Assembly (NCBI GenBank): GCA_934661755.1
Contig: CAKUJM010000020.1
Location: 1 to 50,529, forward strand
Source: an uncultured Lentisphaeria bacterium
Lineage (GTDB): Bacteria > Verrucomicrobiota > Lentisphaeria > Oligosphaerales > Oligosphaeraceae
Length of the DNA: 50,529 bases
Reading direction: 5' to 3'
Below, piece by piece: positions 26,273 to 35,782 of this stretch. Below the pieces are notes generated by a model. It did not search any database. It saw only the letters and a program-made list of their open reading frames with translations, and was not told the origin of the DNA. Made by a program: the position numbers and the translations under genes. Positions within the stretch are counted from its first letter, which is position 1. Each line of letters begins with the position of its first letter.

Positions 26273-27571
26273 TCATCGCGGCAGCTTGAACGCATCCACG
26301 ATGTCATCGATTTCCTTGCCGGTGATCGGCTTCATGCCTCCCAGATCCCGGCAGGCGATGGTCGCCTGGGCCGAGTATTCGGCCACCTCCAGGCGGTCGA
26401 AGGGCTGGAGCAGGCTGCTGCCGGTGGAGACCACGCCGGAGTTCTCGATGATGGCGATGGGGTAGCGCGGGGAAATGCCATTGGCCACCTCGTCGGGATG
26501 GTCAAACGCCTGGCGGATGGTGAACACCGGCATTTCACGCAACATGATGTAGCTTTCCGGAATCACCCGCGGATCGAACTTCTCATGCGATACGGCATAG
26601 CTCATGATCGATGGCGGCGCCGCGATGATTGCGGCCTTGTGCTCCGGATGCGCGTCAAAGAGACGCCGGATGAACCAGAGCGCATGGGATGGCGACTTGC
26701 CATCCTCGTATGCATTGCCGGCGGTGACCAGCACCAGATCCTCCGCCGTGATGCCGGCGCGATCGACGCCGTGGGGGGTGACCAGCAGCGAATTGTCGTC
26801 AAAACGCCAGGCGTAGGTTCCGGTGGCCGCAGTGAAGAGGTGCTGTCGGTATGCGCGGCGGATCAGGCGGCACATCTGCTCCCGGCATTCCAGCTCTGCC
26901 GTGGTGTGCGGTAGATCCTTGACTGGCGTGAAGGCGTCATTGCGCACGGCGTCGCATTCGGCCAGCTGGCGGTCATCCAGCGGCTTGACTTCGCCAAGCC
27001 GGATCGCGCCGGCCTGCATCCGGGCACAGAAGTCCAGGGTCTCGAAACGCGCAAAGGCCTCCGCCATGTCCGCGCCGGCACAGCAGGTGCCGTGGTTCTC
27101 CAGCAGGATGTCGTTGCATCCCCTGGCGAATTCAGCCGCCACCAGATCGCCAAGCGCCTCGCTGCCGGGGATGGCATAGCCGGCATAGCCGATCTTGCCG
27201 CACAGCCGTTTGGCCACCGGGAAGATGGCGGTGTCCGGCAGACGGCCGGCCACTGAGAAGCTGACCAGAACCGGCGGATGGGCATGCAAAATGGCCTTGA
27301 TGTCCGGGCGCATCTTGTAGATTGCGCGATGGAAGGGATATTCGCTGGAGGGACGGTGCGGTCCGACAATGGTGCCGTCGGCCTTGACGCAGATGATGTC
27401 CTCGCGGCGCAAAGTCCCCTTGTCGACGCTGGTCGGACTGATCCACATGTCGCCCGACTCGTCCATGATGGAAAGATTGCCGCCGCTGGTGGTGGTCATG
27501 CCATTGTAGTAGACGCGTGACATGTACTCCACGATTTGATCGCAGGGCGGTACGTAGCTGGTCTTTTTCAT
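26273..27571 (-). CDS. Tandem class II aldolase/adducin protein, second half degenerate
   Basis: 432 aa from ATG 27571, which sits 10 bases after AAGGAG; an ATG three codons earlier (27580) is only two bases from it. Numbering from the earlier ATG: domain 1 (12-200) has the active-site acid Glu 80 in SSEYPFH and zinc ligands His 99, His 101 (HAHPP) and His 163 (NHG), as in fuculose-phosphate and rhamnulose-phosphate aldolases. Domain 2 (235-420) aligns with domain 1 but has KSPSH, AAPPS and ENSGV at the same places, losing the acid and all His. The duplicate probably serves structure or regulation. Third gene of an iorA-iorB operon. Substrate unknown. Confidence 0.8.
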   Translation of the reverse strand: MKKTSYVPPCDQIVEYMSRVYYNGMTTTSGGNLSIMDESGDMWISPTSVDKGTLRREDIICVKADGTIVGPHRPSSEYPFHRAIYKMRPDIKAILHAHPPVLVSFSVAGRLPDTAIFPVAKRLCGKIGYAGYAIPGSEALGDLVAAEFARGCNDILLENHGTCCAGADMAEAFARFETLDFCARMQAGAIRLGEVKPLDDRQLAECDAVRNDAFTPVKDLPHTTAELECREQMCRLIRRAYRQHLFTAATGTYAWRFDDNSLLVTPHGVDRAGITAEDLVLVTAGNAYEDGKSPSHALWFIRRLFDAHPEHKAAIIAAPPSIMSYAVSHEKFDPRVIPESYIMLREMPVFTIRQAFDHPDEVANGISPRYPIAIIENSGVVSTGSSLLQPFDRLEVAEYSAQATIACRDLGGMKPITGKEIDDIVDAFKLPR

Positions 27572-27586
27572 TGCTGTCATTGCTCC

Positions 27587-28186
27587 TTATGGCTCCTGGC
27601 ATTGCCGCGAGCCGATTTCAAACGCCTTCAGATTCAACTCGGCAAATTCAGGCTTGACGCATTTGCGGATGGACTCATGCCAGACTTCCCGGCTGATGCG
27701 GTGGATGGCCCGCGCCAGGCCGCCAAGCAGCACGAGATTGGCGGCCCGGGGCTCGCCAAGCTCCTCGGCCAGGCGCAACGCGTCGATGTAAAGCAGATTC
27801 GGGAAGACCGCCCGCAACGGCGGCTCCGGTTCGGGATACTGCGCCCGGCCGCTGGAGACCGTGATCGGGATCACCCGCTGCCGTGAAACCACCGCCAAGC
27901 CGCCCGGCTTCAGGCAGGAATGGCAGCGCAGCGCCTCAATGGCCTCCAGCGAGAGCAGCGCATCTGCACTGCCCTTCTCAATCAACGGGCTGTGCACCTC
28001 GGCGCCAAACCGGACATTGGCCACCACCGAGCCGCCGCGCTGGGCCATCCCGTGGACCTCGTTGGTCTTGACCCGGTACCCCGCCAGAATTGCGGCCTGG
28101 GCGGCAATCTCGCTGGCCAGCAGGATGCCCTGCCCGCCAACCCCGCACATCATTATGCTGGTAGTCGTCTTGTCCACGTCATCCAT
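27587..28186 (-). CDS. iorB: Indolepyruvate ferredoxin oxidoreductase, beta subunit
   Basis: 199 aa from ATG 28186, overlapping the iorA stop by 8 bases; a longer frame to 28261 lies inside iorA. Gamma-type domain of 2-oxoacid:ferredoxin oxidoreductases: CGVGGQGILLASEI near the N-terminus and EVHGMAQRGGSVVANVRFG are diagnostic. With IorA it oxidatively decarboxylates aryl pyruvates from aromatic amino acids to aryl-acetyl-CoA, reducing ferredoxin, in anaerobes. The aldolase gene follows after 15 bp. Confidence 0.93.
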   Translation of the reverse strand: MDDVDKTTTSIMMCGVGGQGILLASEIAAQAAILAGYRVKTNEVHGMAQRGGSVVANVRFGAEVHSPLIEKGSADALLSLEAIEALRCHSCLKPGGLAVVSRQRVIPITVSSGRAQYPEPEPPLRAVFPNLLYIDALRLAEELGEPRAANLVLLGGLARAIHRISREVWHESIRKCVKPEFAELNLKAFEIGSRQCQEP

Positions 28187-29945
28187 GATTTTCCCCTCCT
28201 GCCGCCGCCGGGATGATCGCCCCGAACTTGCATACTTCCGCACATGAGCCGCATCCCGCACACATCAGATGGTTGATCCGGATGCCGTCGGCGTCGCATT
28301 CAATGGCCGGACAGCCCAATTTCAGGCACGAACGGCATTTCCTGCACCTGTCGGACACGATCCGCAACGGCGGCCCGACCGGACGCCGCAGCTTGAGCGG
28401 ACACGGCGCGCGGCTGATGATCAAAGACGGCTCGTCGGCCTCCAGCTCCTCGCCGACGGCCTTGATGCACTCCTTGAGCTGGTAGGGATTGACGACACGG
28501 ATGCGCCTTACTCCGCATGCCCGCCCGAAATCCGAAATCGACGCCGCATAGGTGTCCTCGCCCATCAGGGTGCGGCCAGTGCCGGGATGGTCCTGATGGC
28601 CGGTCATGGCCGTGGTGCGGTTGTCCACCACCACCACCACCGAAGTGCCCTTGTTGTAGACGATGTCCGCCAGGCCAGTGATCCCGGAATGGAAAAAAGT
28701 CGAATCGCCGACCACGCCGACCACCTTCTTCTTTTCGCCGGACTTCTGCAGACCGTGGGCCATGGAGATGCCGCCGCCCATGCAGAGGATGACATCAGTG
28801 CGCGAAAGCGGCGGGAAGACCGCCAGCGAATAACAGCCGATGTCGCCGGTGACAATCACATCATACTGCGCCAGCGCATAGAAAAGCCCGCGATGGGGGC
28901 ATCCCGGGCAAAACACCGGCGGACGCCCCGGAAGCGTGTCCACGGGGTAGCGTTCCGGATACTCCGGCGCACGGCCACCCGACAGCTTTGCGGCGCTCTG
29001 GCGCAATTTCTCCACCGACAGCTCGCCGCATGGCGGCACCACGTCACGGCCATGGCAGGCGATCCCCAGCGCCTTGACATGCTCTTCAAGAAAGTCATCC
29101 AGCTCCTCGACCACCAGCACCGACTGCACCTTCGCGGCGAAATCCCGGATCAGCGCATCCGGAAACGGATAGGCGAAGCCCAGCTTCAACACCGAGGCCT
29201 CGGGGAACACCTCGCGCACATACTCGTAGGCGATGCCGGAGGTGATGACCCCCAGCGACCGGTCGCGCAATTCCATGCGGTTAAGCGGCGATGCGGACGC
29301 CTCGTCCCGCAGCTTCGACAGCTTTTCCTCCAATGCCAGGCGCATCTTCCGCCCCCACACCGGCAGCGGACAATGCCGCGGCGGATCCTGGATGAACCCC
29401 GAATGCGCATGACCGGCGCGCCTCCCCCCTTCGACAATGCTGCGGGAATGGCTCACCCGGGTGGTGGTGCGCAAAATCACCGGCGTGCGGAACTTCTCCG
29501 ACAGCTCCAGCGCATATTTGGTGAAGTCGCTGGCTTCCTGCGAATCCGATGGCTCGATCACCGGTATTTTCGCAAGCCGTGCATACTGGCGGGTGTCCTG
29601 CTCGGTCTGCGAGGAATGCTGCCCGGGGTCATCGGCCACGCACAACACCAGCCCCGCCTCGCATCCGATGTAGGCCAGAGTCATCAGCGGATCCGCGGCG
29701 ACATTGAGCCCGACGCATTTCATGGTGACGATGCTGCGCGCGCCGCCGAGGCTGGCGCCAACCGCCGCCTCCATGGCCACCTTCTCATTCGGAGACCACT
29801 CGCAGTACACCTTCGGGGAGTCGTACTTGACCAGATTCTCCAGTATTTCCGTGGAGGGGGTGCCGGGATAGCCAAAGGCGGTGTCCACACCGCCCTCCCA
29901 TGCCCCGCGGGCTATTGCCTCATTTCCTGAAAGAAGCATCGTCAT
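28179..29945 (-). CDS. iorA: Indolepyruvate ferredoxin oxidoreductase, alpha subunit
   Basis: 588 aa. Thiamine-diphosphate enzyme of aromatic amino acid fermentation. N-terminal GNEAIARGAWEGGVDTAFGYPGTPSTE pyrimidine-binding half (split here as GNEAIARGAW and FGYPGTPSTE, within 1-45), ThDP pyrophosphate block GDIGCYSL with GGGISMAHG and GDSTFFHSGITG, and a C-terminal two-cluster ferredoxin domain (about 530-580) with CX2CX2CX4CP and CX2CX2CX3C spacings. Implies an anaerobic lifestyle, since the enzyme is oxygen-sensitive. ATG at 29945 or 29939. Confidence 0.94.
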   Translation of the reverse strand: MTMLLSGNEAIARGAWEGGVDTAFGYPGTPSTEILENLVKYDSPKVYCEWSPNEKVAMEAAVGASLGGARSIVTMKCVGLNVAADPLMTLAYIGCEAGLVLCVADDPGQHSSQTEQDTRQYARLAKIPVIEPSDSQEASDFTKYALELSEKFRTPVILRTTTRVSHSRSIVEGGRRAGHAHSGFIQDPPRHCPLPVWGRKMRLALEEKLSKLRDEASASPLNRMELRDRSLGVITSGIAYEYVREVFPEASVLKLGFAYPFPDALIRDFAAKVQSVLVVEELDDFLEEHVKALGIACHGRDVVPPCGELSVEKLRQSAAKLSGGRAPEYPERYPVDTLPGRPPVFCPGCPHRGLFYALAQYDVIVTGDIGCYSLAVFPPLSRTDVILCMGGGISMAHGLQKSGEKKKVVGVVGDSTFFHSGITGLADIVYNKGTSVVVVVDNRTTAMTGHQDHPGTGRTLMGEDTYAASISDFGRACGVRRIRVVNPYQLKECIKAVGEELEADEPSLIISRAPCPLKLRRPVGPPLRIVSDRCRKCRSCLKLGCPAIECDADGIRINHLMCAGCGSCAEVCKFGAIIPAAAGGENHG

Positions 29946-30047
29946 TTCCTATGCCTTGAACCTGAATGGCGTAAAGCTGTTCCACCCGGCTTCGCGCCCC
30001 CGCCCCGCAAGCGAGGCAAGGCGGATTGACACCCTCCGGGCGCCTGG

Positions 30048-31211
30048 TCATTGCCGCCGGTACGCCATGATGAATGACGCCGCCAGCGCCAGCGCCGTCG
30101 GGATGCATCCCGACAGGAAGGGATTGACGATCCCGTTCTTGCCGAGGACAAGCGCAAACTGCGCCAGCAGATGGTAGATCATGAAAAGCGCCACCGCCAG
30201 CACAAACCCCCTGATGGCGGTCTTGCGCCCGGTGGAGAGGGTCAGCGAAAAGCCCAGCAAAGTGGCGATGAGCGCGGAAAAAGGCGAAGACAGCCGCCAG
30301 GCGATCATCGCCTTGACCAGCCGGGCGCTGCGCGCCGAGATCGCGTCGCTGCGGGTGTTGACCCGCCACAGCCCCGACAGGGGCAGCTCTTCGCAACTCT
30401 GGCTCTGCAGAAAGATGTCGCGGGGCTTCTCATGGAATTCGAAGACCTGTTCCGCGAACGGCTTCCTGTCACCGGGAACCGGCGTGCCGTCCTCCAGATA
30501 GCCGAACTCCTGGATCTCACCCTGCCGGAAACTCCAGGAACGCGCATCGGGAAGATACACCGCCCAGGCGGCGCTGATGACACGCAAAGTGCGCCCCTGG
30601 GCACTGAGGCATCGCACCACCACCCCCTGGCAGGGCTCCTGCCGCGAGAAGCCGGAAAAGAACCAGTCGCGCCGATAGCGGGCGTTGTAGTAGGCCAGGA
30701 CCTCCTTCGACTGCGCCCCGCCGTCTTTTTTCCGCTCCAGATAGCGTTCCTTGATGTAGTCATGGTAGCCTCTGGCAGCGGGTTCAACCGACTCCGACAT
30801 CACGAATGACAGCGCACACAGGAGCAGCGCGATTCCGAAAACCGGCAGCGACGCCGTCAGCAGCGACACGCCTGCGGACCTCATTGCCGTCAATTCGTTG
30901 TTCTTGCCCATGATCATCGTCATGAAGCAGATGGCCAGCAATGACGAAAATGGCAGGATTGTCAGCAGCGTCCTGGGCATCCCCGCGGCAAAATAGAGCA
31001 TCATGGTTCCGGCGGGAACGCCCTTCCCGCTGAAATCCGGAAGGTCGTCGAAGACCGCCAGCAGCAGGCTCACCATCGCGAATCCCGCAATCGTCCCCAG
31101 CAGCGGCCATCCGTACTGCCCGGCAAGATGCCGGGACAGCCGCCAGGGGAAGCGCCGCCGGGAGCCATTGGCGGCCTGGCATTGGGATGGTTCGGAGCCA
31201 GCCTGCGCCAT
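30048..31211 (-). CDS. LptF/LptG-family permease (YjgP/YjgQ)
   Basis: 387 aa from ATG 31211, 7 bp after the RDD gene. Inner-membrane component of the LPS export ABC system with LptB. N-terminal helix about 35-57, two further helices about 75-155 (including KNNELTAMRSAGVS, the coupling-helix motif), a periplasmic beta-jellyroll (about 170-295) and three C-terminal helices (about 305-385, with RLSSPFSALIATLLGFSL). Only one of the LptF/LptG pair is present here, and the sequence does not decide which. Together with the LpxH-like and WaaP-like genes it indicates an LPS-bearing outer membrane. Confidence 0.85.
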   Translation of the reverse strand: MAQAGSEPSQCQAANGSRRRFPWRLSRHLAGQYGWPLLGTIAGFAMVSLLLAVFDDLPDFSGKGVPAGTMMLYFAAGMPRTLLTILPFSSLLAICFMTMIMGKNNELTAMRSAGVSLLTASLPVFGIALLLCALSFVMSESVEPAARGYHDYIKERYLERKKDGGAQSKEVLAYYNARYRRDWFFSGFSRQEPCQGVVVRCLSAQGRTLRVISAAWAVYLPDARSWSFRQGEIQEFGYLEDGTPVPGDRKPFAEQVFEFHEKPRDIFLQSQSCEELPLSGLWRVNTRSDAISARSARLVKAMIAWRLSSPFSALIATLLGFSLTLSTGRKTAIRGFVLAVALFMIYHLLAQFALVLGKNGIVNPFLSGCIPTALALAASFIMAYRRQ

Positions 31212-31218
31212 CGCCACG

Positions 31219-31953
31219 CTAGTATTGCTTGCGCGCCACCACGATCCGCCGGATGCGCAATCCGGTGCACAATTCCTGCAGGGTGGCCCGGCAGCCACTG
31301 AACAGATACGCCAGCGGCGAGAGCCACCCCAGGAGCATCCAGCACAGGAAAAACGCCGTCGCCCGCCCCAGATAGACCGGGGTGAAATCCGCGGTCAGCG
31401 CCACCAGCCCCCAGAAGCGCATCCCCCATGTCTGGCCGCTGCGGTTGAGCGTGTACATGAAATAGAACGCCCCCGCCAGCCACGACAACAGCACGAACAG
31501 ATAGAATGACGACACGCCGGTGGCCAGGACGCCGGCGCATTGCAACCCCTCGCACAGCATCATCGCCACCACCGCCGCCAGGCCGATGACCGCCAGGTCG
31601 ATGACCGCGGCCAGAATCCGCACCAGGAAGGCGCTCTTATGGTAGGTCAGCCCCTCCTGGGAGATCGCGGTCGACAGCGGATCGTAGTCGCCCCGCAGCC
31701 CGATCTGCGCCTTGAGCCTCGACCATTTGCTCTGGGCGGCGGCCTCCGCCAGGTGCTGCTGCCGGCTGCGCAGCAGCTTCTTGATGCAATCCACCTCGGT
31801 GGCCCTCATCCACAGCGGCAGCAGCGTGCTTCGCACCTGGGCCCCGGCGGTGACCGTGCCGTTTTCGGCGTGCTTGATCAGCGCCTCCTGGTCCATCGGC
31901 CCGATTTCCTCGCCGGACTCCAGCTTGACAATGAATGCTTTTTCCTGTGCCAT
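31219..31953 (-). CDS. GYF_2-like plus RDD-family membrane protein
   Basis: 244 aa from ATG 31953; the extension to 32043 overlaps lepB. N-terminal GYF_2-like soluble domain (about 5-55, KLESGEEIGPMDQEALIKHAENG), a polar linker, then an RDD membrane domain with Arg 112/Asp 119 in the first helix (LVRILAAVIDLAVI), further helices at about 145-168 and 197-218, and a QTWGMRFWGL motif. RDD proteins are mostly uncharacterised; ion transport is proposed for some. Sits in the lepA-lepB-RDD-lptF/G run. Confidence 0.75.
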   Translation of the reverse strand: MAQEKAFIVKLESGEEIGPMDQEALIKHAENGTVTAGAQVRSTLLPLWMRATEVDCIKKLLRSRQQHLAEAAAQSKWSRLKAQIGLRGDYDPLSTAISQEGLTYHKSAFLVRILAAVIDLAVIGLAAVVAMMLCEGLQCAGVLATGVSSFYLFVLLSWLAGAFYFMYTLNRSGQTWGMRFWGLVALTADFTPVYLGRATAFFLCWMLLGWLSPLAYLFSGCRATLQELCTGLRIRRIVVARKQY

Positions 31954-31973
31954 AAGACGCCAAGGTTTATGTC

Positions 31974-33290
31974 TCAATTGGAATCGCCCCGGTCCCGGTC
32001 CACCCGGCCGAAGCGTGAAGAGAAAGGCCACCACACCAGACACGGGAGGCCGATGAGGTTTTCGCGGGGGACGCTGCCCCAGAACCGGCTGTCAAGGCTG
32101 TTGTCGGTGTTGTCGCCCAGCATGAAATAATGCCCGTCCGGAACGGTGTATTCGACATCCTCGCCATTGAGATGCGCCGCCTGCGGAATGGCCGAGTAGC
32201 CATGATAGCCGTTCCGCCCGGAATTGATGCGCCCGAAGCCATCGGCGTCCCCGCGGTCAAGCCTGCGGAAGGACGCCGCGCCGGCCGGCTTGACATGGAG
32301 CGCCCGCCCCGAGATCTTCAGGGTGTCACCCGGCAGTCCGACCAGGCGCTTGATGTAGAAGTCGCCGCTGAGCGGCTGGCCATTGAAGGTGATGCCGCGG
32401 GTGGAAAACACCATCACGTCGCCACGGCGGGGCTCGTGGAAGGCCAGGCTCATGCGGTTCACAAAAAGGTGGTCGCCGGACTCGACCGCGCCATGCAGCA
32501 GCCTCTCGCCCTTCGACAGCCTGAGCTGCAGCCCGCCATTGGCCCCGCGGCGCATCCGGCGCTCCAAATCGTCCATGGCGCCAAGGTGCTGCGAGAGCGC
32601 CTTGGCGGCGTCAACCGGCGCACCGGGAAAAACAAAACTGCCGTATTGACGGCTCCCGGTCAGATAATACGCGATGGCGCTGCGCGGAAAAAGCGGCTTC
32701 GATGGCAATGGCGCAATGTCATTGCAGTCCACCAGAAGCTCCCCGGGGGCCGTCATCTCGACATAGCGCCGGGAATAATTGAGGTAGTCGAAGAGCCGCC
32801 TGGCCGCATTCGGGGAGGCGCTCTCGTCCGCCGGCAGCTCCGTGTAGTGGATTCCGAACAGCGTCGGCTGCATCGACCCCGTCGGAATCTTGAATGGCTG
32901 CAGCAGCAGCGACCGGATGCAGAAGGCGACGCCGACCGACACCACCAGGGTCTCCATCCATGACCGCGCCGTTGAAAAACGCCTGGCGACGACCAGCTTC
33001 GGCACCACTTCGCCCTCATAATGCCCCAGCTGCCGCTTCAATTCCGCGGCATCCGCCTTCGGATCGGCCAGCAGCGCCGCAATTGCGGCCATGGCCTCGC
33101 CAATCGCCGACGCCGTCCCGGCCGGCATCAGGTCGCCATTGCGCCGCAGCTGGCGCCGCAGCGATGCGCGCAACTGCCGCAGCCTCCGGCGAAAACGGGG
33201 GCGGGGCGGCAGAAGCAGATCCAGCAGCCACTCCCCGAAGAAGAAGTACAGCAGCAGAAGGTCGATGATGATTACCAGCCAGAGCGGCAT
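31974..33290 (-). CDS. lepB: Signal peptidase I with large insertion
   Basis: 438 aa. Removes signal peptides on the periplasmic side of the inner membrane. Helix 1 at 2-26, basic cytoplasmic loop, helix 2 at about 112-130. Catalytic Ser 139 in IPTGSMQPTL and Lys 314 in FYIKRLVGLPGD; box E GDNTDNSLDSRFWG at 392-405. Ser and Lys are 175 residues apart, against about 55 in E. coli; the intervening insert (about 150-270) includes FDYLNYSRRYVEMT and a segment LERRMRRGANG. Start lies 3 bp after the lepA stop. Confidence 0.92.
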   Translation of the reverse strand: MPLWLVIIIDLLLLYFFFGEWLLDLLLPPRPRFRRRLRQLRASLRRQLRRNGDLMPAGTASAIGEAMAAIAALLADPKADAAELKRQLGHYEGEVVPKLVVARRFSTARSWMETLVVSVGVAFCIRSLLLQPFKIPTGSMQPTLFGIHYTELPADESASPNAARRLFDYLNYSRRYVEMTAPGELLVDCNDIAPLPSKPLFPRSAIAYYLTGSRQYGSFVFPGAPVDAAKALSQHLGAMDDLERRMRRGANGGLQLRLSKGERLLHGAVESGDHLFVNRMSLAFHEPRRGDVMVFSTRGITFNGQPLSGDFYIKRLVGLPGDTLKISGRALHVKPAGAASFRRLDRGDADGFGRINSGRNGYHGYSAIPQAAHLNGEDVEYTVPDGHYFMLGDNTDNSLDSRFWGSVPRENLIGLPCLVWWPFSSRFGRVDRDRGDSN

Positions 33291-33293
33291 AAG

Positions 33294-35111
33294 CTACTTG
33301 CCATCCTCTTCGTTGTTGCGCAGCACGGCGATGAACGCCTCCTGCGGAATATTGACATTGCCGTACAGCTTCATGCGCTTCTTGCCTTCCTTCTGCTTCT
33401 CCAGCAATTTGCGCTTGCGGGTGATGTCGCCGCCATAGCATTTGGCCAGCACATTCTTGCGGTACTGCCGCACATCCTCGCGGGCGATGATCTTCCCGCC
33501 AATCGCACCCTGGATGGCCACCTTGAACATCTGCGGCGGAATCGCCTCGCGCAGCCGCTCGCAAATCTGGCGGGCACGGGCCACCGCCCGGTCGGCATGG
33601 CAAATCGAGGCGAAGGCGTCCACCGGCTCGCCATTGACCAGGATTTCCAGCTTAACCATCGGCCCGCTCTCATAGCCGTCCGGATGGTAGTCCATCGACC
33701 CATAGCCGCGGGTGATGGTCTTGAGCTTGTCATAGAAATCCAGGACGATCTCGTGAAGCGGCATGCGGGCGGTGATCATCACATGGCTGGCGTCCACGGT
33801 GTCCGTCTGCTGGCAAATGCCCCGCTTCTCCAGCACCAGGTTCATGATCGCGCCCATGAATTTGGATGGCGAGATGATCTGGCAGCGGATCATCGGCTCC
33901 TCGACATGCTCGATGAGATTGGCATCCGGCATGTACAGCGGGTTGTCCACCTTCCGCATCGTCCCGTCCTTCATGTAGACGTGATACTCGACGCTGGGGT
34001 AGGTCAAAATCAGATCCATGCCGTATTCGCGCCGCAGCCGCTCCTGGACGATGTCCATGTGCAGCAGCCCGAGGAAGCCGCAGCGGAAGCCGGCGCCCAA
34101 GGCAATCGAGCTTTCCGGAACCGCAATGAACGCGGCGTCGTTGAGCTGCAATTTGGCGATGTTGAACTTGAGCTGCTCGTATTCGTCCGCCTCCACCGGA
34201 TAAATGCCGGAAAACACCATCGGCACCGACTGCCTGAAGCCGGGAAGCGCCTCCGTGGCGGGGTTGGCGCAAAGCGTCACCGTGTCGCCGACCTTGGTGT
34301 CCTTCGGCGTCTTGAGGGTGGTGATGACATACCCCACGTCGCCCGGCCCCAGCCAGTCCGTGCTCTTCATGCGCGGGGAAAAGTATCCGACATCCTTGAC
34401 GCTGGTGTCCACGCCGGTCTCGATCAGATGGATGCTGTCCTTGGCCCGGACCGTGCCATTGACGATGCGCACGTAGGTCACCACCCCGCGATAGTCGTCG
34501 AAGATGGAGTCGAATATCAGCGCCTGGAGCTTGTCGTCGCCGCCCTTCGGCGGGGGGATGCGCGTGACCACCGCCTCCATGAGCTCCTCGATTCCCAGAT
34601 CCGCGCGTGCGGAAACCAGCAGCGCCTCCTCGCGCGGGATGGCCAGCAGCTCCTCCAGCTGGTTGAGGCATCCCTCGACATCCGCCGCCGGCAGGTCGAT
34701 CTTGTTGATCACCGGGATGATCGCCAGATTCTGCTCATTGGCCAGATTGAGGTTGGCAATGGTCTGCGCCTGCACCCCCTGCGAGGCGTCGATGAGCAGG
34801 ATCGCGCCTTCACAGGCGGCCAGGCTGCGCGAGACCTCGTAGCTGAAGTCCACATGACCGGGAGTGTCAATCAGATTGAAGTCGTAGGTGTTCCCGTCCC
34901 TGGAATGGAAATACATCTTCACCGGATGGGACTTGATGGTGATGCCGCGCTCCTGCTCCAGGTCCATTGCATCCAGCAGCTGATCGTGGAAGGTGCGCAT
35001 CTCGACCGTCTGCGTATGCACCAGAAAACGGTCGGCAAGGGTGGACTTGCCATGGTCAATATGGGCGATGATCGAAAAATTCCGGATTTTGGAAAGTTCT
35101 GGCGTAGGCAT
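33294..35111 (-). CDS. lepA: Elongation factor 4
   Basis: 605 aa. Ribosome-associated GTPase that back-translocates or assists initiation. G1 AHIDHGKST, G3 DTPGHVDF, G4 NKIDLP near the N-terminus; LepA-specific C-terminal domain with GKIIAREDVRQYRKNVLAKCYGGD (given here as KIIARED and AKCYGGD), and RKRKLLEKQKEGKKRM. Length matches the family. First gene of a run with lepB, the same pairing as in many bacteria. Confidence 0.97.
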   Translation of the reverse strand: MPTPELSKIRNFSIIAHIDHGKSTLADRFLVHTQTVEMRTFHDQLLDAMDLEQERGITIKSHPVKMYFHSRDGNTYDFNLIDTPGHVDFSYEVSRSLAACEGAILLIDASQGVQAQTIANLNLANEQNLAIIPVINKIDLPAADVEGCLNQLEELLAIPREEALLVSARADLGIEELMEAVVTRIPPPKGGDDKLQALIFDSIFDDYRGVVTYVRIVNGTVRAKDSIHLIETGVDTSVKDVGYFSPRMKSTDWLGPGDVGYVITTLKTPKDTKVGDTVTLCANPATEALPGFRQSVPMVFSGIYPVEADEYEQLKFNIAKLQLNDAAFIAVPESSIALGAGFRCGFLGLLHMDIVQERLRREYGMDLILTYPSVEYHVYMKDGTMRKVDNPLYMPDANLIEHVEEPMIRCQIISPSKFMGAIMNLVLEKRGICQQTDTVDASHVMITARMPLHEIVLDFYDKLKTITRGYGSMDYHPDGYESGPMVKLEILVNGEPVDAFASICHADRAVARARQICERLREAIPPQMFKVAIQGAIGGKIIAREDVRQYRKNVLAKCYGGDITRKRKLLEKQKEGKKRMKLYGNVNIPQEAFIAVLRNNEEDGK

Positions 35112-35160
35112 TCAGGACTCGACGGGTGCTTTTTTTAGTGGACAAAATGACAGCATGAAA

Positions 35161-35179
35161 GGGCGGCGCGGCGCCGCCC
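35161..35179 (-). terminator. Candidate terminator after the DUF3568-like gene
   Basis: GGGCGGC and GCCGCCC pair around a 5-base loop 19-37 bp past the stop; the minus-strand continuation is TTTCAT then a T-rich stretch. Confidence 0.4.
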
Positions 35180-35197
35180 CGGCGGAGCCTCCGGCGG

Positions 35198-35620
35198 CTA
35201 CTGCGCAATCGTGGCGCGGTTGAGCTCAAAGCCCACGGCGTCCAGGAAGGCCTTGGAGAAGGCCTTGTTGCCGGTTTTGCCGCATCTGATGACAATGCCG
35301 GTCTGGTTGTTCACATCCAGGGTGAGCGTCACCGAAATCCGGGTGTCATAGATGTCCTTGTACTCGTAGACCATGCGGTCCTGCTCGTTGGTGCGCGACA
35401 GCTCGATCAGGTTCTTGCCGGCCGCGGCGGCGCGGACCGCCTTGTCGGCGTCCAGCAGCCCGCAGCCCAAAGTCGCGGCATAGGCGCCAATGGCGCGGGT
35501 GCGCTCATTGCTCACCATGCTTCCCGGAGCCGGAGCCGGCTGGACCTGGGTGATGCAGGACGACATCGTGAAAAGCAGCGCACCGCAAAATGCAGACAAA
35601 ACACCAAGAGAACGGATCAT
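35198..35620 (-). CDS. DUF3568-like small envelope protein (possible lipoprotein)
   Basis: 140 aa. Hydrophobic N-terminus with Cys 22 after FTMSS, a weak lipobox, so probably exported and perhaps lipidated. The rest (YAATLGCGLLDADKAVRAAA, then beta-rich VYEYKDIYDTRISVTLTLD and a final FSKAFLDAVGFEL) resembles DUF3568 proteins, which recur in Lentisphaerota and some proteobacteria and have no known function. AGGAG lies 9 bases before the ATG. Followed by a GC hairpin. Confidence 0.65.
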   Translation of the reverse strand: MIRSLGVLSAFCGALLFTMSSCITQVQPAPAPGSMVSNERTRAIGAYAATLGCGLLDADKAVRAAAAGKNLIELSRTNEQDRMVYEYKDIYDTRISVTLTLDVNNQTGIVIRCGKTGNKAFSKAFLDAVGFELNRATIAQ

Positions 35621-35782
35621 GGATAAATTCTCCTATATGCTTGAGGACGGCAATTGATGACGAAAAGCCTTGAAGACCAGAAAAACGAAGACCCGCATAA
35701 TATAATCGCACCACCGGCCATTTCACCTCACCGCCCGCAATGCCCCGACCATCCCCAATGCATCCCAATGCCCCGCCCATCC

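Noticed and set aside
33021..35138. 705-codon open frame on the plus strand opposite lepA
   Set aside because: It mirrors the high-GC third positions of lepA and has no family similarity; similar long antisense frames occur opposite iorA (28269-29930), hom (6667-8202), fucI (2992-4269) and pgk (12841-14250).
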